Shown: positions 34,871 through 43,525 of the stretch, piece by piece
How positions within the stretch are numbered: the first letter of the stretch is position 1
Layout of the letters: each line of letters starts with the position of its first letter
Notes under the pieces: model-generated
Told to the model about the DNA's origin: nothing
The model's database searches: none
The model's input: the letters and a program-made list of their open reading frames with translations, nothing else
Position numbers and translations under genes: made by a program
NCBI GenBank assembly: GCA_022711465.1
Contig: JAKLEZ010000017.1
Span: 62,001-126,000 of the forward strand
Source: Planctomycetota bacterium
GTDB taxonomy: Bacteria > Planctomycetota > Phycisphaerae > UBA1845 > PWPN01
Length of the DNA: 64,000 bases
Direction of reading: 5' to 3'

Positions 34871-37573
34871 TCAGTCGACCATTTCCTCGAATCGGCTATC
34901 GTCATCGTTCCGTTCCGGCTCGGCGGGTCGCGAGCGCTTGCCGTGGACGTCGCGTTGACGACTGGGGGCCTCGGGCACGTCGATCACGCGAACGACGCCG
35001 CCGCGCTGATCCAGGCACTCGAAGAGGTACTGATCGGGGCCCAGGTGGCTATCCCCGTGGACGGTGATGCGGATGCCGGTGTCCTGTTCCATCGCGAAGA
35101 TCTTGGCCCGTTTGTGGTTCTGCAGGTGGAACGCGACCGACGGTGGGACGCGGACCGAGACTCTCTCCACCTGCTCGTGGTGCGTTGCGACCGCCAGCAG
35201 GCGGATGACGTCAAGGGTCATAGACTCGGCGTTCTTGACCAGTCCGGCGCCGTGGCAATGCGGGCAATCCTGGTAGATACTCTTCTTGATTGACGGGCGC
35301 ATGCGCTGGCGGGTGATCTCGATGATGCCGAACTGGCTCATGCGGAGGCACTTGGCTCGCTCCTTGTGCTTCTTGAGTGCGTCCCGAAGGCACCGCTCCA
35401 CCTCGCGGCGATGCTTGTCTGTCCGCATATCGATGAAGTCGCAGAGGATGAGGCCGCCCAGATCGCGCAGTCGGAGGTGTCGGGCGATCTCGTCGGCTGC
35501 TTCCATATTGGTGCGGAATGCGGTCTCTTCGGCATCGTCATGATCCCGGAACCGCCCGCTGTTGACGTCGATGGCCACCAAGGCCTCGGTTGAGTCGATG
35601 ATGAGCGATCCACCGGATGGCAGCGGAACGACGCGGGAGTAGAGCCGCTCGATCTCCTGCTCGATGCTGAATCGGTGAAACAGAGGTTCGTGGCCGGAGT
35701 ATTCTTCGACCTCGGAGCCGCCGCGGGGCATGGCGATCGAGAGGAAGTCCCGCACCTTCTGGGCGGTTTTTGGGCAATCGACAATGACCCGGTTGAACTC
35801 CGACGAATAGACATCGCGGATGGTGCGGATCACCAGATCGGATTCCTGGTAGAGTTCGCACGGCGCCCGGTCGCTCTTGACCCGCCGGGCGACCACGTTC
35901 CAGAGGCGCTGGAGGTAGGTGAGGTCCCGCTGCAGCTCGCGCTTGGTCTGGTCCTGTCCGGCGGTGCGGAGGATGAAGCCCATGTCCTTGGGCAGATCGA
36001 GCTCATCCAGCAGCCGTCGCATTTTCCGGCGGGCTTCCTCGTCCTCAATCCTGCGGGAGACACCCAACCGGTTCATGCCTGGCATCATGACCAAGTACCG
36101 GCCGGGGATGGACACGTAGGTTGTCAGCGTCGGGCCCTTGGTACCGATGCCTTCCTTGATGATCTGGACGATAACCTCCTGGCCGCGGCGCAGGCATTTC
36201 TGAATTGGCGGCCGATCGCGACGCGGTGTCTTGCGGCCGATATCCTCAATGCCTCTCATGCCGTCGGGGAAATACTGCGGTTGCAGATCGCTGATGTGCA
36301 GGAAGCCGTTCTTCGGCAGTCCGAAATCGATGAATGCGGCCTGGATGCTTGGCTCGACGTTGGTGACCCGTCCCTTGTAGATATTGCCCACATGCGAGGC
36401 GGAGCTGTCTCGCTCGATAAACAGCTCTTCCAGGCGGCTCTGATGAACGATGGCGATGCGGCATTCCTCGCCTTCCGCCACATTGATGAGCATAGCCCGC
36501 TCGTCGGGCTTGATGGCCCGGAGGGTGTGGGCTTTGCCCTCGCGTGACGGTGCTGCGGGCCCGGGCGGCTGATCGAGCCGATGGTCCTTCTCCCGCTGGT
36601 CGTGGCCTGCCGGCGACCGATCTTCGCGAGGCCGTCCCTCATGTTTCGATGGCGCGTGGGCGTCGCGGCCCCGGTGTTCGTGGCCGGGCGCGGAACGCCC
36701 GTCACGCTGTCTCTGATCGTGGGCAGGGACTGCCCGGCCGCCATGGTCCCGGTGTTCCGGCGCGGGCACGGTGTGCGGGGGGTGCACTTGTCCGGGCCGA
36801 TGGGTTTGTTGTGCGGCACTCTTGCCGCCCCTGCCTCCTCCGCCGCCGGGGCTGCCATCGGCGTTCTGGCCGGCCTCGCGGTCTCCTCCTCGCCGGCCAC
36901 GTCGACGACGTCTTCGCCGGCGACCTTCACGTAACTGGCCGGCTTGCCCGCCGTTCTCGCCTTGGCGATCCGAGGTTTCGGGTGAAAGCCTGCTGGTTCC
37001 CGTGTCGGCCTGCAGCGGCTCCCAGATCTGCTCGCGTTCCTCGAAGGCTGCGATATCGCCGTTACCCGCCGCGTCGCCTTGGGGAGTGACGGCCGGTTCC
37101 GCGGGCGGGGCGTGGAATCCGTCGAACGGGGTCCGTGGCGGCTCGGCTTGAGCCAGGGGCTCGGCCTCGGCGGCAGGAGTCAGGAGCTCTTCGGCGTCGG
37201 GAGCCTGGGCCTGTGGTTCCGTCTTGCGACGGGTGCGCGTTCGGCGTTGCCGTTTGGCTGTCGGCTTGGTTTCCGTCGTGGTGAGTCTTGGCTCCGGCTG
37301 GGGCTCGATGCCTTCTTTCGACTTAGTCGTCTTCAGGACCGTTGGCACCGGTTCCACCTCTATATCGTGGATGCCGAAGCCGAAGTCATCGACGTTGCCG
37401 GCGGTGCGGGCCGGTTCTGGAGCCTGAGGGGCTGGCACCTGGGTAGGGGCCTGCGTCGCCAACGGCGCGCTGGCCGGGGTATCCGCCTTAGCGTTCCGGC
37501 CCGACTTTGCTGTGCGTCGGGGACGACTGGATTTGGTTTTCTTGCTGGTTTCTTTCGAACTGGATTCCGTCAT
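34871..37573 (-). CDS. Ribonuclease E/G with long basic N-terminal extension
   Basis: 900 residues. The catalytic part starts near 345 (MLINVAEGEECRIAIV), with the S1 domain near 396 (GNIYKGRVTNVEPSIQAAFIDFG). The DNase-I-like core holds the metal aspartates in VAIDVNSGRF (about 666) and LILCDFIDM (about 712), and the Zn-link cysteines are in CPHCHG (about 770). These residues are those of active RNase E/G endonucleases that start mRNA decay and rRNA/tRNA processing. The first 340 residues are disordered, with an RRRRRRRRGRRGG tract and Gly- and His-rich stretches, probably RNA or protein binding. The C-terminal scaffold of E. coli RNase E is absent. It follows the DUF2344 gene by 56 bp on the same strand. 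Confidence 0.95.
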   Translation of the reverse strand: MTESSSKETSKKTKSSRPRRTAKSGRNAKADTPASAPLATQAPTQVPAPQAPEPARTAGNVDDFGFGIHDIEVEPVPTVLKTTKSKEGIEPQPEPRLTTTETKPTAKRQRRTRTRRKTEPQAQAPDAEELLTPAAEAEPLAQAEPPRTPFDGFHAPPAEPAVTPQGDAAGNGDIAAFEEREQIWEPLQADTGTSRLSPETSDRQGENGGQAGQLREGRRRRRRRRGRRGGDREAGQNADGSPGGGGGRGGKSAAQQTHRPGQVHPPHTVPAPEHRDHGGRAVPAHDQRQRDGRSAPGHEHRGRDAHAPSKHEGRPREDRSPAGHDQREKDHRLDQPPGPAAPSREGKAHTLRAIKPDERAMLINVAEGEECRIAIVHQSRLEELFIERDSSASHVGNIYKGRVTNVEPSIQAAFIDFGLPKNGFLHISDLQPQYFPDGMRGIEDIGRKTPRRDRPPIQKCLRRGQEVIVQIIKEGIGTKGPTLTTYVSIPGRYLVMMPGMNRLGVSRRIEDEEARRKMRRLLDELDLPKDMGFILRTAGQDQTKRELQRDLTYLQRLWNVVARRVKSDRAPCELYQESDLVIRTIRDVYSSEFNRVIVDCPKTAQKVRDFLSIAMPRGGSEVEEYSGHEPLFHRFSIEQEIERLYSRVVPLPSGGSLIIDSTEALVAIDVNSGRFRDHDDAEETAFRTNMEAADEIARHLRLRDLGGLILCDFIDMRTDKHRREVERCLRDALKKHKERAKCLRMSQFGIIEITRQRMRPSIKKSIYQDCPHCHGAGLVKNAESMTLDVIRLLAVATHHEQVERVSVRVPPSVAFHLQNHKRAKIFAMEQDTGIRITVHGDSHLGPDQYLFECLDQRGGVVRVIDVPEAPSRQRDVHGKRSRPAEPERNDDDSRFEEMVD

Positions 37574-37629
37574 AGACTACCTACTCTCGTGACTTCCATG
37601 TGGGAGCGGCGGCTGTCAGGTTGGCCATT

Positions 37630-38325
37630 TCAGGCAAGCGGCCGGTCGGCCTCGTCGGAGGACGGTTCCGATGCTCCGGATTGGAGTGGGTCTCGGTCGA
37701 TCCACGCCACCCGTGTCCGCCTGACCCGGTGGAGCCAGGACGAGGCGTCGAGCCCCAAGGCCGTGAGGATTTCCGCGGGACGGGCACCGCCCTTCGGGTC
37801 CACCCGGACTTTCCAGTGGAGGGTATGACCGTCCACGCCGAGTTGGACCAGCAGGGCACGAAGATCGATTGTCCTGCCGGCTTTGCCGCCATTTGGATCG
37901 CGTTCGATGCACCAGTGGTGTTCGGCCATGAGGGCCGCCGCCTGGGCGGCCGCCCGGATTGCCGACTCGGCGGACAGATCGACCGAGTACTCCACCTCGC
38001 AGGGCTGGACTGTTCCGCCTGACGTCACCGGCCAAGCTTCCCGAAGTCCGAGGCCCTCGGGCATCTGGGGCTCGAGCCGTCGTCGCACGTCCTCGGCGTC
38101 CATCGGTTCCGAGAGTTCAAACACCGCCAAGTCCGCGTCGCTGGCGATCCCCACAGAGCGGGGCAGCGGCAGCGACACTCTCGGTTTCGGATTGAACCCT
38201 CCTGAGAACTTCACCGGCACCCGGCTTCTGGCCAGGGCCCGCTCGAAGAGCCGCATCGTGTCACGGTGCGAAATGAACCTCAGGTCGCCCTCGATCGCAA
38301 AGCGAATGGCCACCTTATACCGCAA
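37630..38325 (-). CDS. DUF2344 (TIGR03936) family protein
   Basis: 231 residues. The N-terminus (YKVAIRFAIEGDLRFISHRDTMRLFERALARSRVPVKFSGGFNPKPRVSLPLPRSVG) is diagnostic for the DUF2344/TIGR03936 family. In many bacteria this domain sits beside, or fused to, a B12-binding radical SAM protein and next to rng/rne; here the radical SAM partner is missing and only RNase E/G follows. The fold resembles tRNA pseudouridine-type modification domains, but the role is unknown. The C-terminal 25 residues are Ser/Arg rich. Probably in one transcript with RNase E/G and possibly with ptsI upstream. Confidence 0.9.
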   Translation of the reverse strand: MRYKVAIRFAIEGDLRFISHRDTMRLFERALARSRVPVKFSGGFNPKPRVSLPLPRSVGIASDADLAVFELSEPMDAEDVRRRLEPQMPEGLGLREAWPVTSGGTVQPCEVEYSVDLSAESAIRAAAQAAALMAEHHWCIERDPNGGKAGRTIDLRALLVQLGVDGHTLHWKVRVDPKGGARPAEILTALGLDASSWLHRVRRTRVAWIDRDPLQSGASEPSSDEADRPLA

Positions 38326-38454
38326 TGAGCTCCTGTTTCCTTAATGAATACCGTTAGTGATTCGTCATGCCACACCCGCATACGGCGGATATGGCCCGTT
38401 TGTCTGACCGAGGGCCGCGTCACCGCGGCGTGTCGTTCATCACTCTCCCACTCA

Positions 38455-40194
38455 CTAGAGGCTTTCAGGTGCGACTTTGCGCACCTCGTCGCGCAGGTAG
38501 TTGCTTACGAGTCGGTCAGTCTCGTAAGAAAGCGCCTTGCGCGCGATCCGTTCGGCACGGGCGACGGTTGTCGAGCGGATGATTCTCTTGATCTCCGGGA
38601 TATCGTTGGCGGCCATGGAGAACTGCCGCAGTCCGATTCCGATCAGGAACAGGGTGTACAGTGGTTCGCCGGCCATTTCCCCGCACAGGCTGCACGGCAC
38701 GCCGGCTCGATTTGCCTTCTGGATTACCTCTCTCAGGGTGTGCAGCACGGCCGGGTGTGAAGCGGTGTACAAGGGGGCCACCCGCTCGTTATTGCGGTCC
38801 ACGGCCAGGGTATACTGGATCAGATCGTTCGAGCCGATGCTGAGGAAATCCACCTCGCGCATGAACTCGCGGATCTGAATGGCTGCCCCCGGTGTTTCCA
38901 CCATGATACCCACCGGGATGTCGCGGCGGAACGGTACGCCCATTTCCTCAAGGTCTTCCATCGCGTCGCCCAGGGCCATTTTGCCCTGTCGGAGTTCCAT
39001 CAAGCCCGAGATCAGGGGGAACATGATCCGGACGTCGCCCTCGGCCGACGCCCGGAGGATGGCCCGCAACTGGATCTTGAACAGGTCGAGGTTCTGGAGG
39101 CAATAGCGGATGGATCGCAGGCCGAGGAACGGGTTACGTTCCGGCTCGGTGGCCTGCTGGCGGGTATACTTATCGGCGCCGAGGTCAAGGGTGCGGATGA
39201 TGATCGGCCGCCCCTTCATAGCCCGGACGACGGAGTAGTAGGCCTCGCAATGCTCCTGCTCGGTGGGTTCGGTTTCGCTGCGCAGGTAGAGGAACTCGGT
39301 CCGGTAGAGGCCGACGCCCTCGGCCCCCTTTTCGAGACAGAGGGCGGCCTCGTAGGGGAACTCGATGTTTGCCGCCAGCGAGATCCGCGTCCCGTCGATC
39401 GTCACGGCGGGCTTGTCGCGCAGTTCGACGAGGCCGACCGCCACCTCCCTCATTCGCTGTTCTTCGCGGCGGTACTCTTCGACCATGGCCGGGTCGGGCC
39501 GAATGATGGCCAAGCCCTTGGTGCCGTCGAGGATCACGGTGTCGCCGTCGCCCACGGCCTGGGAGATGTCCTTGAGACCCATGACTGCGGGAATGCCCAT
39601 GGAGCGCACGACGATGGCGGTATGGGAGGTCAGGCCGCCGGTGTCCATTGCCAGGGCGAGGACCTTGGTCCGGCTGAGGTTTGCCCCTTGGGAGGGTGTC
39701 AGATCGTGGGCCACGAGGATGACCTGATCCTGAAGGTGGGCGAGATCTTCCCCGGACCCGCCGCACAGGTGCCGCAGCAACCTGCGTTCGATATCGCGGA
39801 TATCACGGACTCGTTCGCGAAGCAGTTCGTCCTCCATGTTGAGGAACCGCCGCTGGTAATCGCGCATGATTTCCCTAACGCTGTACTCGGCGGTATAGCG
39901 GTGGGAGGTCAGGAGGGCGGCCATCTGCTCGCGGAGGCGTCCCTGGCTCATGACGCCGTAATGGAAGTCGAAGATGGCGGCGATGTCCTGGCCGACCTGG
40001 TGGGCGGTGGTCTGCCGCAGGCTGCTGAGCTCGGCGAGCGAGGCCTCGAAAGCAGCGTTGAGGCGATCCAGTTCGCGGGCAACCTGTTCCGGGGCCACGG
40101 GCTCGTGGGAGATCCGGTACTCCTCGGCGCCGAGCGTGACCGCGGTCGCGATCGCAACGCCGGGTGAGACAGGGATGCCTTTCTTGATCTCCAT
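38455..40194 (-). CDS. ptsI: PTS enzyme I (phosphoenolpyruvate-protein phosphotransferase)
   Basis: 579 residues. Enzyme I takes phosphate from PEP and passes it to HPr. The phosphorylated His is in DTGGLTSHTAIVVRSMGIPAVMG near residue 188. The PEP-binding barrel shows GAEGVGLYRTEFLYL, IIIRTLDLGADK, NPFLGLRSIRYCL, IGSNDLIQYTLAVDRNN and the active-site Cys in SLCGEMAGEPLY. Length and motifs are standard, without the N-terminal GAF domain that would mark the nitrogen-type PtsP. It follows the HPr gene by 6 bp. No sugar-specific EIIB/EIIC is in the window, so a regulatory phosphorelay is likely. Confidence 0.97.
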   Translation of the reverse strand: MEIKKGIPVSPGVAIATAVTLGAEEYRISHEPVAPEQVARELDRLNAAFEASLAELSSLRQTTAHQVGQDIAAIFDFHYGVMSQGRLREQMAALLTSHRYTAEYSVREIMRDYQRRFLNMEDELLRERVRDIRDIERRLLRHLCGGSGEDLAHLQDQVILVAHDLTPSQGANLSRTKVLALAMDTGGLTSHTAIVVRSMGIPAVMGLKDISQAVGDGDTVILDGTKGLAIIRPDPAMVEEYRREEQRMREVAVGLVELRDKPAVTIDGTRISLAANIEFPYEAALCLEKGAEGVGLYRTEFLYLRSETEPTEQEHCEAYYSVVRAMKGRPIIIRTLDLGADKYTRQQATEPERNPFLGLRSIRYCLQNLDLFKIQLRAILRASAEGDVRIMFPLISGLMELRQGKMALGDAMEDLEEMGVPFRRDIPVGIMVETPGAAIQIREFMREVDFLSIGSNDLIQYTLAVDRNNERVAPLYTASHPAVLHTLREVIQKANRAGVPCSLCGEMAGEPLYTLFLIGIGLRQFSMAANDIPEIKRIIRSTTVARAERIARKALSYETDRLVSNYLRDEVRKVAPESL

Positions 40195-40200
40195 GCCGAC

Positions 40201-40473
40201 TCACATTTCGCCGAATCCGCCTTCGATGAGCGCCGCCAGGGCTCCAAGGGCCCCGTCGGCGTCGTCGCCGTCCGCCAGCAGCTCCAATTTGGTGCCCTTC
40301 GTGGCTTCCAGGAGCATCATCTCCATCGGGTTTTTTCCATCGACCTGGCAGGTGCCCTTCTTCACGACCACTCGAGATTGGAACTGCCGGGCGATATCCA
40401 CAAACTTCATCACGGGTCGCGCGTGCAAACCCTGGTCATTGGGGATGATCACAACCCGGGAGACTTCTGCCAA
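40201..40473 (-). CDS. ptsH: HPr phosphocarrier protein
   Basis: 90 residues, start read as TTG with a weak ribosome site. The phosphorylated His17 lies in QGLHARPVMKFVDIA. The regulatory-serine site of Gram-positive HPr (KSxM) reads KNPM here, so the residue normally phosphorylated by HPr kinase is Asn48. The rest (MMLLEATKGTKLELLADGDDADGALGALAALIE) is typical. It lies between ptsN (95 bp upstream) and ptsI (6 bp downstream), all on the same strand. The missing serine argues against HPrK control, and no hprK gene is visible nearby. Confidence 0.93.
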   Translation of the reverse strand: MAEVSRVVIIPNDQGLHARPVMKFVDIARQFQSRVVVKKGTCQVDGKNPMEMMLLEATKGTKLELLADGDDADGALGALAALIEGGFGEM

Positions 40474-40568
40474 AGTGATCTCGGCTACTTACCTGGAGAC
40501 CATCGATATCCCGTTGACGAGCGGGGCGTCCGATCAAGGGCGAGCCACCGCGATCAAAGCCATCGAGA

Positions 40569-41042
40569 TCATCCGGCGGGAAGCTCGTCCGCCTCCTTGA
40601 TCAGGTCCACGATCTCTTCCTTGGTCGACGCCTGCCGCAGGAACCGCCGGAAATTATCGCGTTGCAGATGGCGGAAAATGTTCTCCATCGACGCCAAATG
40701 CTGGTCCGGGTTATCGGGCGGACTCAGCAACAACACCACGATGTACACGGGAGCGCGATCTAGAGCGGCGAAGTCCACGCCACCGCTCGATCGGGCGATT
40801 GTCGCGGAGATGCCCTTGATGGCCGCATGGCGAACGTGTGGTACGGCCACACCCTTGCCGAAGCCGGTGCTGCCCTGGTTCTCGCGCTGAATGACGGCCT
40901 TGCTCACGGCGGCCGCCTCGTTCTCGCTCAGGCCGATGGACGGAGCGATGGCGTTGACCATTTCCCGGATCACACCGTTTCGGTCGGTAGCCTGAAGGTC
41001 GGGAATGACGGCGTCCGTCACGATAAAATCAGTTAGCTTCAT
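40569..41042 (-). CDS. ptsN: PTS IIA-type regulatory protein (PtsN/fructose IIA family)
   Basis: 157 residues. A stand-alone IIA domain of the mannitol/fructose type that accepts phosphate from HPr. The phosphorylated His69 lies in GVAVPHVRH; GSTGFGKG precedes it, and VYIVVLLLSPPDNPDQHLASMENIFRHL is the conserved second half. PtsN proteins signal to kinases and transporters rather than carry sugar. AGGTG upstream supports the ATG. It lies 47 bp downstream of hpf, the usual hpf-ptsN pairing, but rpoN is absent. Confidence 0.92.
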   Translation of the reverse strand: MKLTDFIVTDAVIPDLQATDRNGVIREMVNAIAPSIGLSENEAAAVSKAVIQRENQGSTGFGKGVAVPHVRHAAIKGISATIARSSGGVDFAALDRAPVYIVVLLLSPPDNPDQHLASMENIFRHLQRDNFRRFLRQASTKEEIVDLIKEADELPAG

Positions 41043-41089
41043 GGTTTAGCACCTGTCGGCCCAACTTCTTGGGGTCACGCCTTGCGACG

Positions 41090-41440
41090 TCAGCTTGCCT
41101 GCTCCGTCACCTCATCTTCGGTCATTTTCGTACCTGGTTTCACGGAACGTCTCCGGTGTCGGAGCTTATCTTTGTGCTTTCGCAGCTGCTGGCTGAGCTT
41201 GTCGATGACCAAGTCGATGGCCTCGAAGAAGTCACCTGCCGCGACCTGGCCCACAAAGGACTGCTTGTGATCGGTATGGATAACGACTTCGACGCTATGC
41301 TGGATCTGCTCCCGGTCAACGATGATATCGATACGGTCGATGCGGTCGAAGAAGCGGGCCAGTTTCGAGGCCTTGTCCTCGGCGTATTGTCTCATCGGGT
41401 CGGTGATGTCGACATGCCGCCCGGTCACGGAAAGCTGCAC
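41090..41440 (-). CDS. hpf: Ribosome hibernation-promoting factor, short form
   Basis: 116 residues from a GTG with GGAGG seven bases upstream. Typical HPF/RaiA domain: MQLSVTGRHVDITDPMRQYAEDKASKLARFFDRIDRIDIIVDR, then VVIHTDHKQSFVGQVAAGDFFEAIDLVIDKLSQQLRKHKDKLR. It binds the 30S decoding region and inactivates ribosomes in starvation. It lacks the C-terminal dimerisation domain of long HPF. First gene of the hpf-ptsN-ptsH-ptsI series, divergent from the next gene on the right. Confidence 0.95.
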   Translation of the reverse strand: MQLSVTGRHVDITDPMRQYAEDKASKLARFFDRIDRIDIIVDREQIQHSVEVVIHTDHKQSFVGQVAAGDFFEAIDLVIDKLSQQLRKHKDKLRHRRRSVKPGTKMTEDEVTEQAS

Positions 41441-41659
41441 GCATCAACCTCCTTCTGCGCGAGCCGCCGGCAACCGCGGATCGCCCTGGATTGCCAGGCA
41501 GGGCCTGCCATACGCCGGTGGCCCTTAACCACGCAGCGACAAAGGATTGTGGCTCAGCCCATGATAAACAGCAAGGGAATGTACGGCATCGGTCTCGCGG
41601 CGTCAATACCGCCGGGGCCGGTTTGCAAAGCCTTAGAGGCGGCTCTAAGATGCCCGGCG

Positions 41660-43525
41660 ATGTACCAGGTTTACTCTATCCAGCGTCCGGGGCACCCCCG
41701 ATGGGCCCTGGCGGCCAGTGGGCTTCTCCTGGTGGCCAGCGTTGGACTGGCCTGGGGCCTGATCCACGCCAAATCTCGCGGCACCTACATGCCACTGGAG
41801 GACCAGTCCCGCGACTATCCGGCGCGGGGCATACGGGCGAGGTTGCCGAGCGGGTGGGAGGCGTTGGACGGTGCGAGGGTTGCCAGCCTTCCGGCGGTGG
41901 TGGCGGCGGTGGCCGCTCCGGAGGAATCGGACAGGGTTGCCTGCATCTTTCGGGGGAATCGTCAGCGGTTAGGGGTACCTTCCGCCCACGTTCTTGACGT
42001 ACTTGAGGAGGCGTTTGTTCATCTTCGTCTGGCCGGTGATGTGGAGACTGAGCCGGCCATGATCGGTCCCTTTTTTGCCCGCACGGTCCGTTCGACGGCC
42101 GGTGACCGCATTGGCAAGGCACCGGGCTCTCACTTTCTCGCCCGGGTGGCCTTTGCCCCGGACGGTCAGACTTTCGGGATTCTGCTGCTGCTGCCCCGGA
42201 AGCCGACCCCGCGCGACGAGCAGCTCCTGGGCGAAATGGGTCAGCATCTCCAGCTCCTTACGCTGTCACTTGACGAATCTCCGGCCAGACTGATGGCGGA
42301 CGCCGGCATCCGATTTGATCCCCCTACGAAGGCAAGGTTCGTGAAGCCGGATCCGCCGCCTGGGCCGCCCTCGCCGCAGCTTCGCCTGATGAGTGATGAT
42401 CCGGCCACCTGCTGGTACTTGAGCATCTGGCGAGTGCCTTTGCTGGGCACGCGGACCTGTGCACAGCTGGTTGAGAGTCTTGCCCTCACGACCCTTCGCC
42501 AAGGCAGGCTCAGAAAGCAGCCAGTCAGGAGCACAGTGGCCGGGCACGAGGTTGCGCGGCTGAGCATCTCGCCGGACGAAGAGGCCCAGCCCCGCTCGGG
42601 GGCCCAGATCTGGTGCGTCCAGATGGATGGTGATACTGCCCTGTTTCTGGTCGGGCACCATGAAGCCGAGGCGGGCCCCAGGTTGAGTGAAGTCTGTGAA
42701 TCGATTGTTGCCGGTGTCTCATTGTCTGGAACCGACTCTCTGGTGGACACATCCGCCGCTCTTGAAGTGGGTCGTCGGTACCTGCGTGAAATCGCGGCGG
42801 AGAAGCTCACCAGCAAGTGGGGTGATCTGGTTGACCGTCGCCAGCGGTTCGTGCTTCGCGGATTGGCCGGTGTGCGGCTCCAGGAGGAGACGTCCTACCA
42901 AGTGGCGCGCAGGGAGGATGGCTCTCGCTGGTGGCGACAACTCACCACGTACTCGTTGCCGGGGCCCTTGGCCGCGATGGCCCCTGCCGCCACGGACGAA
43001 TGGGTGGTGCGTGATGACGCCAGCGGACATGAGGGCCGGGTTCGATGGCCCGCGAGTTCGGGGACCGATGAGCGGATCGAGTACCTGGAGACGCGTTCTC
43101 CGGGCGGGGGCGAGGTCGTGTGCTCTCTGAGCATGCCTCAGAAGGAGCCTCGAGACTGGACGTTGGGGATAGATGACAACTACGCGTGCCAGCCGGTTCT
43201 TCTCGAAGCGGCGGCCAAGGCGGCCCGAGATCCCGACCGGCATGTCGCTCTGTTCTCCACGAGTGAGGTTTTCAATCCGCACCTATCCTGGGTCATGGCG
43301 AACCCGCTGGGTGAACTGCCTCTGCCCGGCTCGGAGGAGGATCGAAGCGTGGCCGCTGTCCGGCTGTGGACCGACTATGAAGACGAACCGGAGATCCTGT
43401 ACTTCGACGAATCCGACCACCTGATGGGCATGAGCCTGGAGAGAGACCTGCACCTGGAGCGTGAGAGCCGTTCTTTCAGACGCGACGACTCCCGGTCCTT
43501 TTTCGATCGCAGACAAAGACCATGA
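41660..43525 (+). CDS. Membrane-anchored protein of unknown function
   Basis: 621 residues from the ATG at 41660; the open frame upstream crosses hpf antisense and is not protein-like. One N-terminal membrane helix (about 14-36) is followed by an extracytoplasmic region with IRARLPSGWEAL, resembling the start of small PsbP-like or DUF1795-like modules, repeated twice. The C-terminus is charged (DLHLERESRSFRRDDSRSFFDRRQRP). No catalytic motif is evident. Its stop overlaps the next start (ATGA), so the two genes are coupled, and both contain similar exported modules. Confidence 0.75.
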   Translation: MYQVYSIQRPGHPRWALAASGLLLVASVGLAWGLIHAKSRGTYMPLEDQSRDYPARGIRARLPSGWEALDGARVASLPAVVAAVAAPEESDRVACIFRGNRQRLGVPSAHVLDVLEEAFVHLRLAGDVETEPAMIGPFFARTVRSTAGDRIGKAPGSHFLARVAFAPDGQTFGILLLLPRKPTPRDEQLLGEMGQHLQLLTLSLDESPARLMADAGIRFDPPTKARFVKPDPPPGPPSPQLRLMSDDPATCWYLSIWRVPLLGTRTCAQLVESLALTTLRQGRLRKQPVRSTVAGHEVARLSISPDEEAQPRSGAQIWCVQMDGDTALFLVGHHEAEAGPRLSEVCESIVAGVSLSGTDSLVDTSAALEVGRRYLREIAAEKLTSKWGDLVDRRQRFVLRGLAGVRLQEETSYQVARREDGSRWWRQLTTYSLPGPLAAMAPAATDEWVVRDDASGHEGRVRWPASSGTDERIEYLETRSPGGGEVVCSLSMPQKEPRDWTLGIDDNYACQPVLLEAAAKAARDPDRHVALFSTSEVFNPHLSWVMANPLGELPLPGSEEDRSVAAVRLWTDYEDEPEILYFDESDHLMGMSLERDLHLERESRSFRRDDSRSFFDRRQRP

